Shown here piece after piece: positions 7,639 through 15,893 of a DNA stretch of 64,000 bases. The stretch covers positions 1 to 64,000 of the forward strand of contig JAVKFY010000066.1 of the NCBI GenBank assembly GCA_040223615.1, written 5' to 3'. The position numbers and the translations under genes were made by a program. This DNA comes from JAVKFY01 sp040223615 (lineage in GTDB: Bacteria > Pseudomonadota > Alphaproteobacteria > GCA-2731375). Each line of letters opens with the position of its first letter. Within the stretch, counting starts at the first letter, position 1. Under the pieces are notes generated by a model. It was not told the origin of the DNA. It ran no database searches and saw nothing but the letters and a program-made list of their open reading frames with translations.

Positions 7639-9321
7639 ATGGCTGGTTCGAACCGCCGCAATGGCGGCCGTGTCCTGATCGACCAACTGCGCATCCACGG
7701 CGTCGACACCGTCTTCTGCGTCCCGGGCGAAAGCTTCCTGGCGGCGCTTGACGCGTTCCACGACACCCCGGAGATCCGCCTGATCACCTGCCGGCACGAG
7801 GCCAACGCCGCCAACATGGCGGAGGCCTACGGCAAGATGACCGGCAAGCCCGGCATCGTCTTCGTCACCCGCGGCCCCGGCGCCAGCCACGGTGTCGTCG
7901 GCTTGCACACCGCGTTGCAGGACTCCACCCCGGTGATCATGTTCATCGGCCAGATCGGCCGCGACATGGCCGAGCGCGAGGCGTTCCAGGAGATGGATTT
8001 CCGCCGCTTCCTGTCCGAGGTCACCAAGTGGACCGGGCAGATCGACGACGTCGAGCGCGTGCCGGAACTGGTCAGCCACGCCTTTCACACCGCGATGAAC
8101 GGCCGACCCGGCCCGGTCGCGCTGGCGTTGCCGGAAGACATGCTGATGGAGATGACCGACGTCTCCGACGCCACCCGCTACCGCGTCGCGCAGGGCCACC
8201 CCGGCCCCGACGACATGGCCGCCTTGCGCGACCTGCTGGCCAAGGCGAAGGCGCCGCTGGTGATGCTGGGCGGCGGCACCTGGACCCCGGCCGCGGTCGC
8301 CGACGTCACCGAGTGGGCGACCGCCAACAAGCTGCCCGTCACCGCGTCGTTCCGCTGCCAGGACCGCTTCGACAACCACCATCCCTGCTACGTCGGCGAG
8401 ATCGGCATCGGCTCGAACCCGAAGCTGATCGCGCGGCTGAAGGCCTCCGACCTGCTGATCGTGGTCGGCCCGCGCCTGGGCGAACAGACCACGCAGGGCT
8501 ACACCCTGGTCGACCTGCCCAAGCCGGCGCAGACCCTGGTCCATGTCCATCCCGGCGCGGAGGAACTGGGCCGCGTCTACCAGGCCGACCTGCCGATCGT
8601 CGCCTCCATGCCGGCCTTCGCGGCCGCCGCCAAGCGCATGGAGCCGGTCGCCAGCCCGGCCTGGGCCAAGGCGACGGAGGAAGCGCGCGCGGACTATCTC
8701 GCCAACCTGGAGATCACCGACACCGTCGGCGCGCTCGACATGGCGCACGTCTGCCGGGTCCTGCGCGATGTGCTGCCGAAGGACACCATCATCACCAACG
8801 ACGCCGGCAACCACACCGGCTGGGCGCACCGCTACCTGCCGTTCTCGACCTACCCGAGCCAGCTCGGCCCGACCAGCGGCGCCATGGGCTATGGCGTGCC
8901 GGCGGCGCTGGCCGGCGCCGCCGCTGCGCCGGACCGGCTGACCGTGTGCTTCGTCGGCGACGGCGGCATGCTGATGAGCGGCACCGAGATCGCCACCGCG
9001 CTGCAATACGACCTGAAGCCGATCATCCTGGTGGTGAACAACGGCGCCTACGGCACCATCCGCATGCACCAGGAGCGCGAGTTCCCCGGCCGCACCCCCG
9101 GCACCGACCTGAAGAACCCGGACTTCGCCGCCTTCGCCCAAAGCTTCGGCGCCTATGGCGAGGTGGTGGAGGAGAACGCGCAGTTCGCCGACGCCTTCCG
9201 CCGCGCCCGCGAGTCCGGCCGCTGCGCCGTCCTGGAACTGCGCACCGAGCTGGAAGCGATCAGCAGCCGCGCCACCTTGAGCGGCATCCGCGAGGCCAGC
9301 CTGGCCAGGCAGAAGGGGTAA
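7639..9321 (+). CDS. Thiamine-diphosphate-dependent enzyme, acetolactate synthase superfamily
   Basis: A 560-residue enzyme with the three-domain layout of the pyruvate-decarboxylase/acetolactate-synthase superfamily. The N-terminal pyrimidine-binding domain has the cofactor-activating glutamate in RHEANAANMAEAYG (Glu54). A central domain spans about 190-340. The C-terminal pyrophosphate domain has the Mg/TPP motif GDGGMLMSG (440-448) ending in NN (468-469). It is the last gene of liv cluster 1, 15 bases after LivF, so it probably acts on the imported compound or its 2-oxo acid derivative. True acetolactate synthase is less likely, because no small regulatory subunit gene is adjacent. The exact reaction is undetermined. 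Confidence 0.8.
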   Translation: MAGSNRRNGGRVLIDQLRIHGVDTVFCVPGESFLAALDAFHDTPEIRLITCRHEANAANMAEAYGKMTGKPGIVFVTRGPGASHGVVGLHTALQDSTPVIMFIGQIGRDMAEREAFQEMDFRRFLSEVTKWTGQIDDVERVPELVSHAFHTAMNGRPGPVALALPEDMLMEMTDVSDATRYRVAQGHPGPDDMAALRDLLAKAKAPLVMLGGGTWTPAAVADVTEWATANKLPVTASFRCQDRFDNHHPCYVGEIGIGSNPKLIARLKASDLLIVVGPRLGEQTTQGYTLVDLPKPAQTLVHVHPGAEELGRVYQADLPIVASMPAFAAAAKRMEPVASPAWAKATEEARADYLANLEITDTVGALDMAHVCRVLRDVLPKDTIITNDAGNHTGWAHRYLPFSTYPSQLGPTSGAMGYGVPAALAGAAAAPDRLTVCFVGDGGMLMSGTEIATALQYDLKPIILVVNNGAYGTIRMHQEREFPGRTPGTDLKNPDFAAFAQSFGAYGEVVEENAQFADAFRRARESGRCAVLELRTELEAISSRATLSGIREASLARQKG

Positions 9322-9432
9322 CGGCGCTACCGGCCCCTCGCGCGTCAGAGATCGCCGGGTCAAACCCGGCGAAGACGGATTGCCTGAATCGGGCTCCGGG
9401 CAGGAGAACCGCGACCGGTTGGTCCAGCTTCT

Positions 9433-9526
9433 GGACGTGGATGCACCGGACAAGCCGGGGCATGACGGTGCTTTTGGAAAACATGGAGACTCGTCATGGC
9501 CCGGCTTGTCCGGGCCATCTACGTCC
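9433..9526. repeat. Large imperfect inverted repeat
   Basis: The 35-base arms at 9433-9467 and 9492-9526 are reverse complements with about four mismatches. The shared core is CCGGACAAGCCGGG followed by CATGACG, and the loop is 24 bases. Transcribed RNA from either strand could fold into a very stable hairpin between the convergent genes. It resembles the arms of the element at 62148-62230 in layout (GTCAT...CCGG...CCGG). Confidence 0.65.
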
Positions 9527-9574
9527 CTGAGCTTGCAAAGACGTTGACGGGCGGGCGCAGGCCCGGAAGGGCTA

Positions 9575-9612
9575 AACCGGACAGCCGTGGGCTTGACCCG
9601 GGCATCTCATGG
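9575..9612. repeat. Dispersed short repeat, copy B
   Basis: A 38-base match to 49-86 with four substitutions, reading in the same direction. It lies 14 bases beyond the 3' end of the minus-strand PAS_5 gene, like copy A beside the hydrolase gene. Confidence 0.6.
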
Positions 9613-9626
9613 TCGCGCAGCTCGGC

Positions 9627-10154
9627 TCAATCCTCGTCCTCGATCCGGAACAGGGTGGCGACGAAGATCATCGAGACCCGCTCGCCGTCGTCGGACAGCG
9701 GCATGTCAACATTCTCCGAGCGGATATGCGCCTTGTCGGCGAACGAGGCGTGGCCCAACGTGCGCACCGGGCGGCGATTGTCCATCGCCCAGCGCGGCCC
9801 GGTCAGCAGCACCTTCGCGGCCTCTGGCGAATACAGCTCGTCGAAGTAGCCGCCGGTCGAATCCCGCCCCAGCATGCTGGTCACGTGAGTGCCGATCAGG
9901 CGCCAGCGGAACCGGTCCGGTGGGCCGGGCTCGACGTCGATCAGCAGGATATGCGCCAGCACGTCGCGCGGGATATCGAGCACGTCGATGTCGGCGCGCG
10001 CGGGCATCGCCTTGCCGCCACACGCGTCGCGCCAGACCTGCAGCGCGGCACGCAGGACCGGCGCCTGAACATTCAGGTCAGGATCGAGCTCGAACGCATA
10101 GGAACCGAAGATCGATCGGTATTGCGCCGGGCTCGGCCGCTCGTCAGCCGGCAC
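9627..10154 (-). CDS. PAS_5-type PAS domain protein
   Basis: A 175-residue soluble protein that is essentially one PAS-like domain of the PAS_5 family, common as stand-alone proteins in alphaproteobacteria. Family-like segments are LDIPRDVLAHILLIDVE, FRWRLIGTHVTSMLGRDSTG and the C-terminal FVATLFRIE strand. There is no output domain, membrane segment or signal peptide. The start is a GTG, seven bases after the stop of the racemase-like gene on the same strand, so they are probably co-transcribed. Role unknown; presumably a sensory or binding module. Confidence 0.7.
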   Translation of the reverse strand: MPADERPSPAQYRSIFGSYAFELDPDLNVQAPVLRAALQVWRDACGGKAMPARADIDVLDIPRDVLAHILLIDVEPGPPDRFRWRLIGTHVTSMLGRDSTGGYFDELYSPEAAKVLLTGPRWAMDNRRPVRTLGHASFADKAHIRSENVDMPLSDDGERVSMIFVATLFRIEDED

Positions 10155-10161
10155 GGCCGGC

Positions 10162-11313
10162 CTAATCAGACTGCACCGCCGCGCCCTTGGCGATCAGCGC
10201 GTCGATGTCGGCGGCCGGGATGCCCCAGTCGGCCAGCGCCTCGCGGGTATGCTCGCCCAGGCGCGGTGGCTTGCGCTGCACTTCCGGCTTGGTGCGCGAG
10301 AATTTCGGCGCCGGCGCCGGCTGGGTCACGCCCTCGATCTCGATGAAGCTGCCGCGCGCGATGTTGTGCGGATGTTTCGGCGCTTCGGCGAAGTTGAGCA
10401 CCGGCGCGAAACAGATATCGGTGCCTTCCATGATCTCGCACCACTCGTCGCGGGTCTTGGTCTTGAACACCGCTTCCAGCTTGCGCTTCATCGCCGGCCA
10501 TTGCGCGCGGTCCATCTGCTTCGGCAGTTCCTCGCCCTCCAAGCCGGTCTTCTCCAGCAGCTCGGCGTAGAATTTCGGCTCGATCGAGCCGATCGAGATC
10601 GCGTTGCCGTCCTTGCACTCGTACGCGTCGTAGAAGTGCGCGCCACTGTCCAGGATGTTGGTGCCGCGCTCGTTGCTCCAGTAGCCGCGCGCCAGCATGC
10701 CGAACATCGGCGTGGCAAGATAGGCGGCGCCCTCGACCATCGACACGTCGACCACCTGACCCTGGCCCGACTTGCCGGCCTCGATCAGCGCCGCCAGCAG
10801 CCCAAAGGCCAGGAACATCGCGCCACCACCGAAGTCGCCGACCAGATTGAGCGGTGGTGACGGCGGGCCGCCCGGGCGGCCGATCGCCGCCAGCGCCCCG
10901 GCCAGCGCGATGTAGTTGATGTCGTGGCCGGCGGACTGCGCGATCGGCCCGTCCTGGCCCCAGCCGGTCATCCGGCCATAGACCAGCTTCGGATTGCGCG
11001 CCTGGCAGACCTCGGGCCCGATGCCCAGCCGCTCCGCCACGCCGGGCCGAAAGCCCTCGATCAGCGCGTCGGCACCGTCGGCCAGGCGCAGAACCGTCTC
11101 CACGCCCGCCGGCTGCTTCAGGTCGATAGAGACTGAGCGCCGGCCACGGGTCAGCACGTCGTATTTCGGCTCGCTGGCGATGCCCAGGCCGGAAGGTGCG
11201 GTGCGGTCGACCCGCAGCACGTCGGCGCCCATATCGGCCAGCAGCATCGAGCAGAACGGCCCGGGCCCAATGCCCGCGATCTCAACGACTTTGATTCCTG
11301 CCAGCGGTCCCAT
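10162..11313 (-). CDS. CaiB/BaiF family III enzyme, alpha-methylacyl-CoA racemase type
   Basis: A 383-residue member of the family III CoA-transferases. It has the GPFCSMLLADMGADVLRVDR CoA-binding start. Features specific to alpha-methylacyl-CoA racemases are SAGHDINY (His130-Asp131), LVGDFGGGA (Asp160) and SIGSIEPKFYAEL, matching the His/Asp proton-transfer pair and conserved Glu of the mycobacterial racemase. I therefore favour epimerisation of 2-methylacyl-CoA thioesters over CoA transfer. A good ribosome site (GGAGGG) precedes the ATG. It sits upstream of the PAS_5 gene on the same strand. Confidence 0.8.
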   Translation of the reverse strand: MGPLAGIKVVEIAGIGPGPFCSMLLADMGADVLRVDRTAPSGLGIASEPKYDVLTRGRRSVSIDLKQPAGVETVLRLADGADALIEGFRPGVAERLGIGPEVCQARNPKLVYGRMTGWGQDGPIAQSAGHDINYIALAGALAAIGRPGGPPSPPLNLVGDFGGGAMFLAFGLLAALIEAGKSGQGQVVDVSMVEGAAYLATPMFGMLARGYWSNERGTNILDSGAHFYDAYECKDGNAISIGSIEPKFYAELLEKTGLEGEELPKQMDRAQWPAMKRKLEAVFKTKTRDEWCEIMEGTDICFAPVLNFAEAPKHPHNIARGSFIEIEGVTQPAPAPKFSRTKPEVQRKPPRLGEHTREALADWGIPAADIDALIAKGAAVQSD

Positions 11314-11390
11314 GCCACCCTCCGATCAGCGGTCAATGTAGAGAGTGGGCAGGGTAGCGCAATTTCGCCCTTGACGCGCGCGCCGCGTGG

Positions 11391-11873
11391 TCAGGCCGTT
11401 TGCTGCGCCGACAGGAGTTGCGCCGGTTCGTTGCCGAGCTCGTTCAACAGCCAGCTCGGGTCGACGATCTCGTTGCAGCGGACTTCCAGGGAACGCATCG
11501 CCACCTTGCTCAATGCCGGGCTGCCGACGCCAAGCAGCTCGCGCAACGCCAGCGCCAGGCGACCCGGCAGACTGTCGCCGCCAAGCAGCACCCGATCCGG
11601 GCCGAGCAACGTCACCACATAGTCGTAGGGCGAAATCTGCGTGATCCGGCCTTGCGTGCCGACCACCCGCCGCAGCAGCCCTTCCGCCAGCCCGGGCGCC
11701 AGGCCCGCGGTCTCCACCAGATGTAGGGTCAGCGTCAGGTTGGTGGCGCCGAGCCGGGACATCAGCCGGCCGAGGTCGTCGGTCAGCTTCTCCACCCCGA
11801 CATCGACGGCCGGCCAGACCGGCGGCGGCACGGCGGCGGCACGAATTGCGCGCGCGGATAATTGCTCTGACAC
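11391..11873 (-). CDS. Hypothetical protein
   Basis: A 160-residue soluble protein that I do not recognise. It has no signal peptide or membrane segment. The central region (about 70-95) reads as a helix, then GRITQISPYDYVVTLLGPD, then a Leu-rich helix (ALALRELLG). This pattern is faintly like the end of a degenerate GGDEF or nucleotide-cyclase fold, but the similarity is too weak to name. Codon use matches its neighbours. It lies between the racemase gene and the winged-helix regulator, on the same strand, with gaps of 77 and 128 bases. Confidence 0.55.
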   Translation of the reverse strand: MSEQLSARAIRAAAVPPPVWPAVDVGVEKLTDDLGRLMSRLGATNLTLTLHLVETAGLAPGLAEGLLRRVVGTQGRITQISPYDYVVTLLGPDRVLLGGDSLPGRLALALRELLGVGSPALSKVAMRSLEVRCNEIVDPSWLLNELGNEPAQLLSAQQTA

Positions 11874-12001
11874 ACTCTACTCCCGCTGCGGTGACGCCCA
11901 GGGCGCCATGCTTCACGAGATAGAATATAGCGCATCGAAGACGACCAAAACGGGGCAAGGCCGTGGCAAAAGGAAGAATAAGGGGTCGTTAACCATGGCT
12001 T

Positions 12002-12730
12002 TTAGCACGTCTCATTGTCGTCGCCGAGCCATCGATAACCGAATCCGGGATAGCTGCGGATGGCATCGAACTTATAATCCACCCGGCGGAACTTGCGGCG
12101 GATCCGCTTGATCGCGGCGCGCACCTGCGCCCGGGTCCGCTCATCGTCCACGCCGCTTGGCGCCAGCCCCGATTCCGCCGCGAGGCGCGCAAAGGAGATA
12201 TCCTGACCCGGATGCGCGGCCAGCAGTTGCACCAGAGCCAGGTCGATCGGCCCGAAGCGCAAGATCTGGCCGCGCCACCGCAGACGGTGTTGCAGGTCGT
12301 CGATCGCCAGCGGTCCGTGCCGGCTGGGCGCCACCACGCGGCGGCCCAGCAGGCGCGTGAGCTGCGCCTGCGGATCGGCCAGCAGGTCAGGCCAGCCCAG
12401 CACCGCACGGGCGCCGGCGTCCCGCAACGGCTCAACCTCAGCGCCGGTTTCGTGCTCCAGGACCACCACCGGCGCGACATGGCTGGCGGTGCCCAGCTGC
12501 GCCAGGCTGTCGTCGGGCGCCGGCCGGCCATCACCGGCACACAGCAGCACAAGGTCGGCCAGGCCGCCACTGTCGAGCAGCATCACGGCGCGCTCGGCGC
12601 TCGCCGCTTCCACGCAGCGCAGGCCATGCCGGCGCAGCAGTCGGGCAAGATAGTGGCGGAACGAGGACTTCGGATCGACCACCAGAACGGTCATCGCCGT
12701 TTCGAGCGGCGTGACGGGAACGGCATTCAT
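12002..12730 (-). CDS. OmpR/PhoB-type winged-helix regulator with degenerate receiver
   Basis: A 242-residue protein with an N-terminal receiver-like domain (about 13-125) and a C-terminal PhoB-type winged helix (about 140-240). The winged helix carries RAQVRAAIKRIRRKFRR and SYPGFGYRWLG. The receiver keeps one early acidic residue (VLVVDPK, Asp19), but the phosphoacceptor position reads VLLC (Cys64) and the conserved Thr/Ser and Lys are gone. It should therefore not respond to a kinase in the usual way. I chose the ATG at 12730, which has GGAG ten bases upstream; the in-frame extension further upstream has no ribosome site. No cognate kinase is adjacent. Confidence 0.75.
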   Translation of the reverse strand: MNAVPVTPLETAMTVLVVDPKSSFRHYLARLLRRHGLRCVEAASAERAVMLLDSGGLADLVLLCAGDGRPAPDDSLAQLGTASHVAPVVVLEHETGAEVEPLRDAGARAVLGWPDLLADPQAQLTRLLGRRVVAPSRHGPLAIDDLQHRLRWRGQILRFGPIDLALVQLLAAHPGQDISFARLAAESGLAPSGVDDERTRAQVRAAIKRIRRKFRRVDYKFDAIRSYPGFGYRWLGDDNETC

Positions 12731-12859
12731 AAGCTGGCAACTCCAGGCAGCAGGATACGTCCGATCGCCATCGGCACCCCCGCACCGATGTCGTAGAACT
12801 ACCCCTGCCCGATCGCTCATGTGCGTGCCGTACATGCACGCCCATGTGTCATTTACGAA

Positions 12860-12888
12860 GGATTTAGCGGGCTGGATCGCAAAGTCAA
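12860..12888 (-). promoter_or_regulatory. Possible promoter for the winged-helix regulator
   Basis: On the minus strand, TTGACT (12883-12888) is followed after 17 bases by AAATCC (12860-12865). It lies in a noticeably AT-richer stretch between the regulator and the end of the TRAP genes, and would leave a leader of about 120 bases. The -10 match is weak. Confidence 0.25.
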
Positions 12889-12940
12889 AACAAGGTTGTT
12901 TCGACAATTTTGCCTGGCATTTTAAGTATCGGTTTGAGAC

Positions 12941-14242
12941 TCAACGGTACAAAAAAGCCGGCAGCCACAAGGAAACCGCCGGCACCAGAACCAGGACCGT
13001 CAAGCGAAGAATGTCGACGCACCAGAAGGGCGTCACACCTCGAAATATGGTGCCGGTGCGCACGTCGCGCAAGACTCCGGAAAGCACGAAAACGTTGAGA
13101 CCCACCGGCGGCGTGATCAGGCTGATCTCGGTCACCACCACGACGACGATGCCGAACCAGACCAGGTCGAAGCCAAGCTGCTGCACCAGCGGAAAGAAAA
13201 TCGGCACCGTCAGCAGCAGCATGGACAGGCTCTCGAACACGCAGCCCAGCACGATATAGACCAGCAGGATCATGCCGATCACCACCATCGGCGACAGCGA
13301 CGCGGCGGTGACCAGGTCGCGCAGCGCGTCCGGCAGCCCGGCCCGATTGACGAAATTGGAGAAGATCAGCGCCCCGATCAGCACCACGAACAGGCTGGCG
13401 GTGGTGCGCGCCGCGTCGGACAGGATGTCGAGCAGCACCGGCCAGGACAGTGAGCGCCGCGCTAGCGCGATGACGAACGCGCCGGCGGCGCCGATTCCGG
13501 CCGCCTCGGTCGGCGTGAAGGCGCCGACATAGATCCCGCCCATCACCACGACGAACAGAAGTACCGTGCCCCACACGCCGCGCAGCGCGCGCCAGCGCCC
13601 CGGCCAATCGGTGCGCTCGGCACGCGGCCCCTTCTCCGGCCGGCGCCAGACCACGAAGCGCACCGCGGCCATGTAGAACAGCACGCCCAGCAAGCCGGGC
13701 AGGAACCCGGCGGCGAACAGCTCGCGGATGCTGGTTTCGGTCAACAGGCCGTAGATCACCAGGATCACCGAGGGCGGGATCAGGATGCCGAGCGTGCCGC
13801 CGGCGGCGATCGAGGCGCTCGCCAGGTCGTCGGCATAGCCGTAGCGGCGCATCGACGGCATCGCCACCTTGGCCATGGTCGCCGCCGTCGCCAGGCTGGA
13901 GCCGCAGATCGCGCTGAACCCGCCGCAGGCGACGATGGTGGCCATCGACAGGCCGCCGCGGCGATGCCCCAGGAAGGCGTTGGAGGCGGCGTAGAGCTCC
14001 GACGACAGGCCGGCCCGGCTGACGAAGGTGCCCATCAGGATGAACAGCGGCAGCACCGACAGGCCATAATCCTGCGCCGTGTCGACCAGCCGGTGCGCCG
14101 CCATGTTCAGCGCCGCGTTCCAGTTCCAGCCGATCAGCGCGGCGAAGCCGACATAGCCGACCACGCCCATCGCGATGGCGATTGGCAGGCGCAGGAACAC
14201 CAGCACCAGCAGCGCCGCGAATCCGATCAGCGCGGCGGTCAT
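12941..14242 (-). CDS. TRAP transporter large permease, DctM family
   Basis: A 433-residue membrane protein with about twelve hydrophobic segments, the ion-coupled channel of a tripartite ATP-independent importer. Family motifs are PLFILMGTFVSRAGLS, GGFSAICGSSLATAATM (the Gly/Ser/Ala/Thr-rich re-entrant loop), GTLGILIPPSVILVIYG and the C-terminal ITPPVGLNVFV. It is the last gene of the dctP-dctQ-dctM order on the minus strand, 15 bases after DctQ. Uptake is driven by a Na+ or H+ gradient, typically for C4-dicarboxylates, sialic acid or aromatic acids. Confidence 0.93.
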   Translation of the reverse strand: MTAALIGFAALLVLVFLRLPIAIAMGVVGYVGFAALIGWNWNAALNMAAHRLVDTAQDYGLSVLPLFILMGTFVSRAGLSSELYAASNAFLGHRRGGLSMATIVACGGFSAICGSSLATAATMAKVAMPSMRRYGYADDLASASIAAGGTLGILIPPSVILVIYGLLTETSIRELFAAGFLPGLLGVLFYMAAVRFVVWRRPEKGPRAERTDWPGRWRALRGVWGTVLLFVVVMGGIYVGAFTPTEAAGIGAAGAFVIALARRSLSWPVLLDILSDAARTTASLFVVLIGALIFSNFVNRAGLPDALRDLVTAASLSPMVVIGMILLVYIVLGCVFESLSMLLLTVPIFFPLVQQLGFDLVWFGIVVVVVTEISLITPPVGLNVFVLSGVLRDVRTGTIFRGVTPFWCVDILRLTVLVLVPAVSLWLPAFLYR

Positions 14243-14257
14243 CGTCCGACCTGCCCG

Positions 14258-14794
14258 CTAGACATCGGCCGAACGCGGCGGCGGCGGATACCCCATGGCG
14301 CTGCGGATGCCGTTCAGCGCCATCAGCAACGCCGTCAACGCGCTCAACGACGCGATCAGGTAGACGATCGGCGCCACCGGCAGGTGCAGGTATTCGGTCA
14401 CGTCGCCGTACTCGACCGAGCGGCCGGCAAATTTCCATGCCCGCACCGCGACCGCGGTCAGCGCCGCGGCCGCGATCAGGTTGACCACGAGCTGGCGCCA
14501 GCCGACCAGCGCGCGCGGGAAAACGTTGTCCAGCAGGTCGACGACAATGTGCTGGTCACGCCAGCTCGCCACCGGCAACGCGCAGAATACCAGCGCCGCC
14601 AGCGCCAAGCGGGTCAGCTCGGTGGCGCCGTTCAGCGGCGCGTTGGCGAGTTCGCGGCCGGCGACGTCGATACAGGTCAGCGCCATCAGCGCGAGCAGCA
14701 CCACCGCACTGGCGACCTCCAGCAGCTTCAGGGCGCGGTCGACCGCCCGGGTCCAGGCCGGCGCGACGCCGCCCGGTTCGCGCGCCTCGCTCAC
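14258..14794 (-). CDS. TRAP transporter small permease, DctQ family
   Basis: A 178-residue protein with four hydrophobic segments, the usual DctQ topology. Typical features are a first segment with TCIDVAGRELANAPLNGATEL, then SWRDQHIVVDLLDN before the third helix. The start is GTG, seven bases after the stop of the binding-protein gene. It forms the membrane complex with the DctM-type protein encoded next. Confidence 0.88.
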   Translation of the reverse strand: MSEAREPGGVAPAWTRAVDRALKLLEVASAVVLLALMALTCIDVAGRELANAPLNGATELTRLALAALVFCALPVASWRDQHIVVDLLDNVFPRALVGWRQLVVNLIAAAALTAVAVRAWKFAGRSVEYGDVTEYLHLPVAPIVYLIASLSALTALLMALNGIRSAMGYPPPPRSADV

Positions 14795-14800
14795 CCGTCG

Positions 14801-15811
14801 CTATTTGCCGTAGCCGGCCAGAATCTGGCGGATCTCGGCCATCACGGCGGTGCCGTCGACGTCCTTGGCCTTGGCCGCCGCGACCCATTCGGTCTCCAGC
14901 GTCGAGGCGATCTCCTGGAACGTCTTGGCATCGGCCGCCGGCACGTCGCCGATGGTGTTGCCGGCTTCCTTGGACACCTTCATGCCGGCCACGTCGGCTG
15001 CATCCCACGCCGCGCCGGCCATCTGCGACAGCTTCTCGCCGGACACGCTCACCAGCGCGTCCTGGTCGGCCTTCGACAGGCCGTCGAAGCTGTCGGGATT
15101 CATCACGAAGCCGAAGCTGTTGGTGTAGAGCCCGCCCGGCATCACCGTGGTGTAAGGCGCGATCTCGTAGATGCGGAACGCCTTCTTCGACTCGATCGGG
15201 AAGAACACCCCGTCGGCGACGCCCTGCGCCAGGGTCTCGTAGACCTTCGGCGCCGGCACCTGAACGCCGACCACGCCGAGCAGCTCGCCAACCCGGCCCG
15301 CGGTGCCGCCGCCGACGCGGATCTTCATGCCCTTGAGGTCGGCCAGGCTGTTGAGCGGCTCCTTGGTGTGGATCATGCCCGGCCCGTGCACCATCAGCCC
15401 GAGCAGTTTCACACCGCGATGTTCGTTGACCTTGGCGAAGTATTTCTCGTGCACGCGCCAGTAGGCGACCGAAAGCGCCTCGGCGCTGGTGCTCAACCCC
15501 GGCACCTCGATACCCTTGGTCAGCACGTAGCGGCCCGGCGTATAGCCGTGCGAGCCCCAGGCGATGTCGGCGATGCCGTCGCGGGCGACGTCGAACTGCC
15601 CCGGCGGCGGCGCCAGCCCATACTCGATCTTGATCGACAGCCGGCCGTTCGACGCTTCCTCGATCCACTTGCCCCAGGTCGGCAGGATCTCCGAGTTGAT
15701 ATGATGCGTCGGCGGCGCCCAGCTCGACACCCGCAGCACCTTCTGCGCCTGCGCCGTGCCGGCGGCGAGCACCGCTGCGGCCGCCGCCATCGTCAACACG
15801 CGGACATTCAT
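14801..15811 (-). CDS. TRAP transporter substrate-binding protein, DctP family
   Basis: A 336-residue periplasmic binding protein. The signal peptide (1-23, MNVRVLTMAAAA through GTAQA) precedes QKVLRVSSWAPPTHHINSE. DctP features include the conserved Arg in LKGMKIRVGGG, expected to bind the substrate carboxylate, and GVADGVFFPIESKK. I chose the ATG at 15811, which has a textbook GGGAGG seven bases upstream; the 21-codon extension beyond it is not needed. It is divergent from a flavin hydroxylase gene, which suggests that the imported acid could be the hydroxylase's substrate. Confidence 0.92.
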   Translation of the reverse strand: MNVRVLTMAAAAAVLAAGTAQAQKVLRVSSWAPPTHHINSEILPTWGKWIEEASNGRLSIKIEYGLAPPPGQFDVARDGIADIAWGSHGYTPGRYVLTKGIEVPGLSTSAEALSVAYWRVHEKYFAKVNEHRGVKLLGLMVHGPGMIHTKEPLNSLADLKGMKIRVGGGTAGRVGELLGVVGVQVPAPKVYETLAQGVADGVFFPIESKKAFRIYEIAPYTTVMPGGLYTNSFGFVMNPDSFDGLSKADQDALVSVSGEKLSQMAGAAWDAADVAGMKVSKEAGNTIGDVPAADAKTFQEIASTLETEWVAAAKAKDVDGTAVMAEIRQILAGYGK

Positions 15812-15893
15812 GACTTTACCTCCCAGGTTTGGCCAACTTTGACTCGGTCCTGGCCGGCGCCGCAAGATCGCCACGCCGAAGGAGACCCCAGCC

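Larger units (their letters stand above)
9322..9626. other. Gene-free stretch between convergent genes, filled with repeats
   Basis: This 305-base stretch separates the TPP-enzyme gene (plus strand) from the PAS_5 gene (minus strand). I see no coding region in it. It holds the palindrome GCCGGGTCAAACCCGGC near 9352-9368, a large inverted repeat (9433-9526) and the dispersed 38-base repeat copy B (9575-9612). It may serve as a bidirectional transcription stop. Confidence 0.7.

Noticed and set aside
7643..7660. tRNA T-loop-like GGTTCGAACC
   Set aside because: It lies in the first codons of the TPP-enzyme gene, and no acceptor or anticodon stems can be folded around it.
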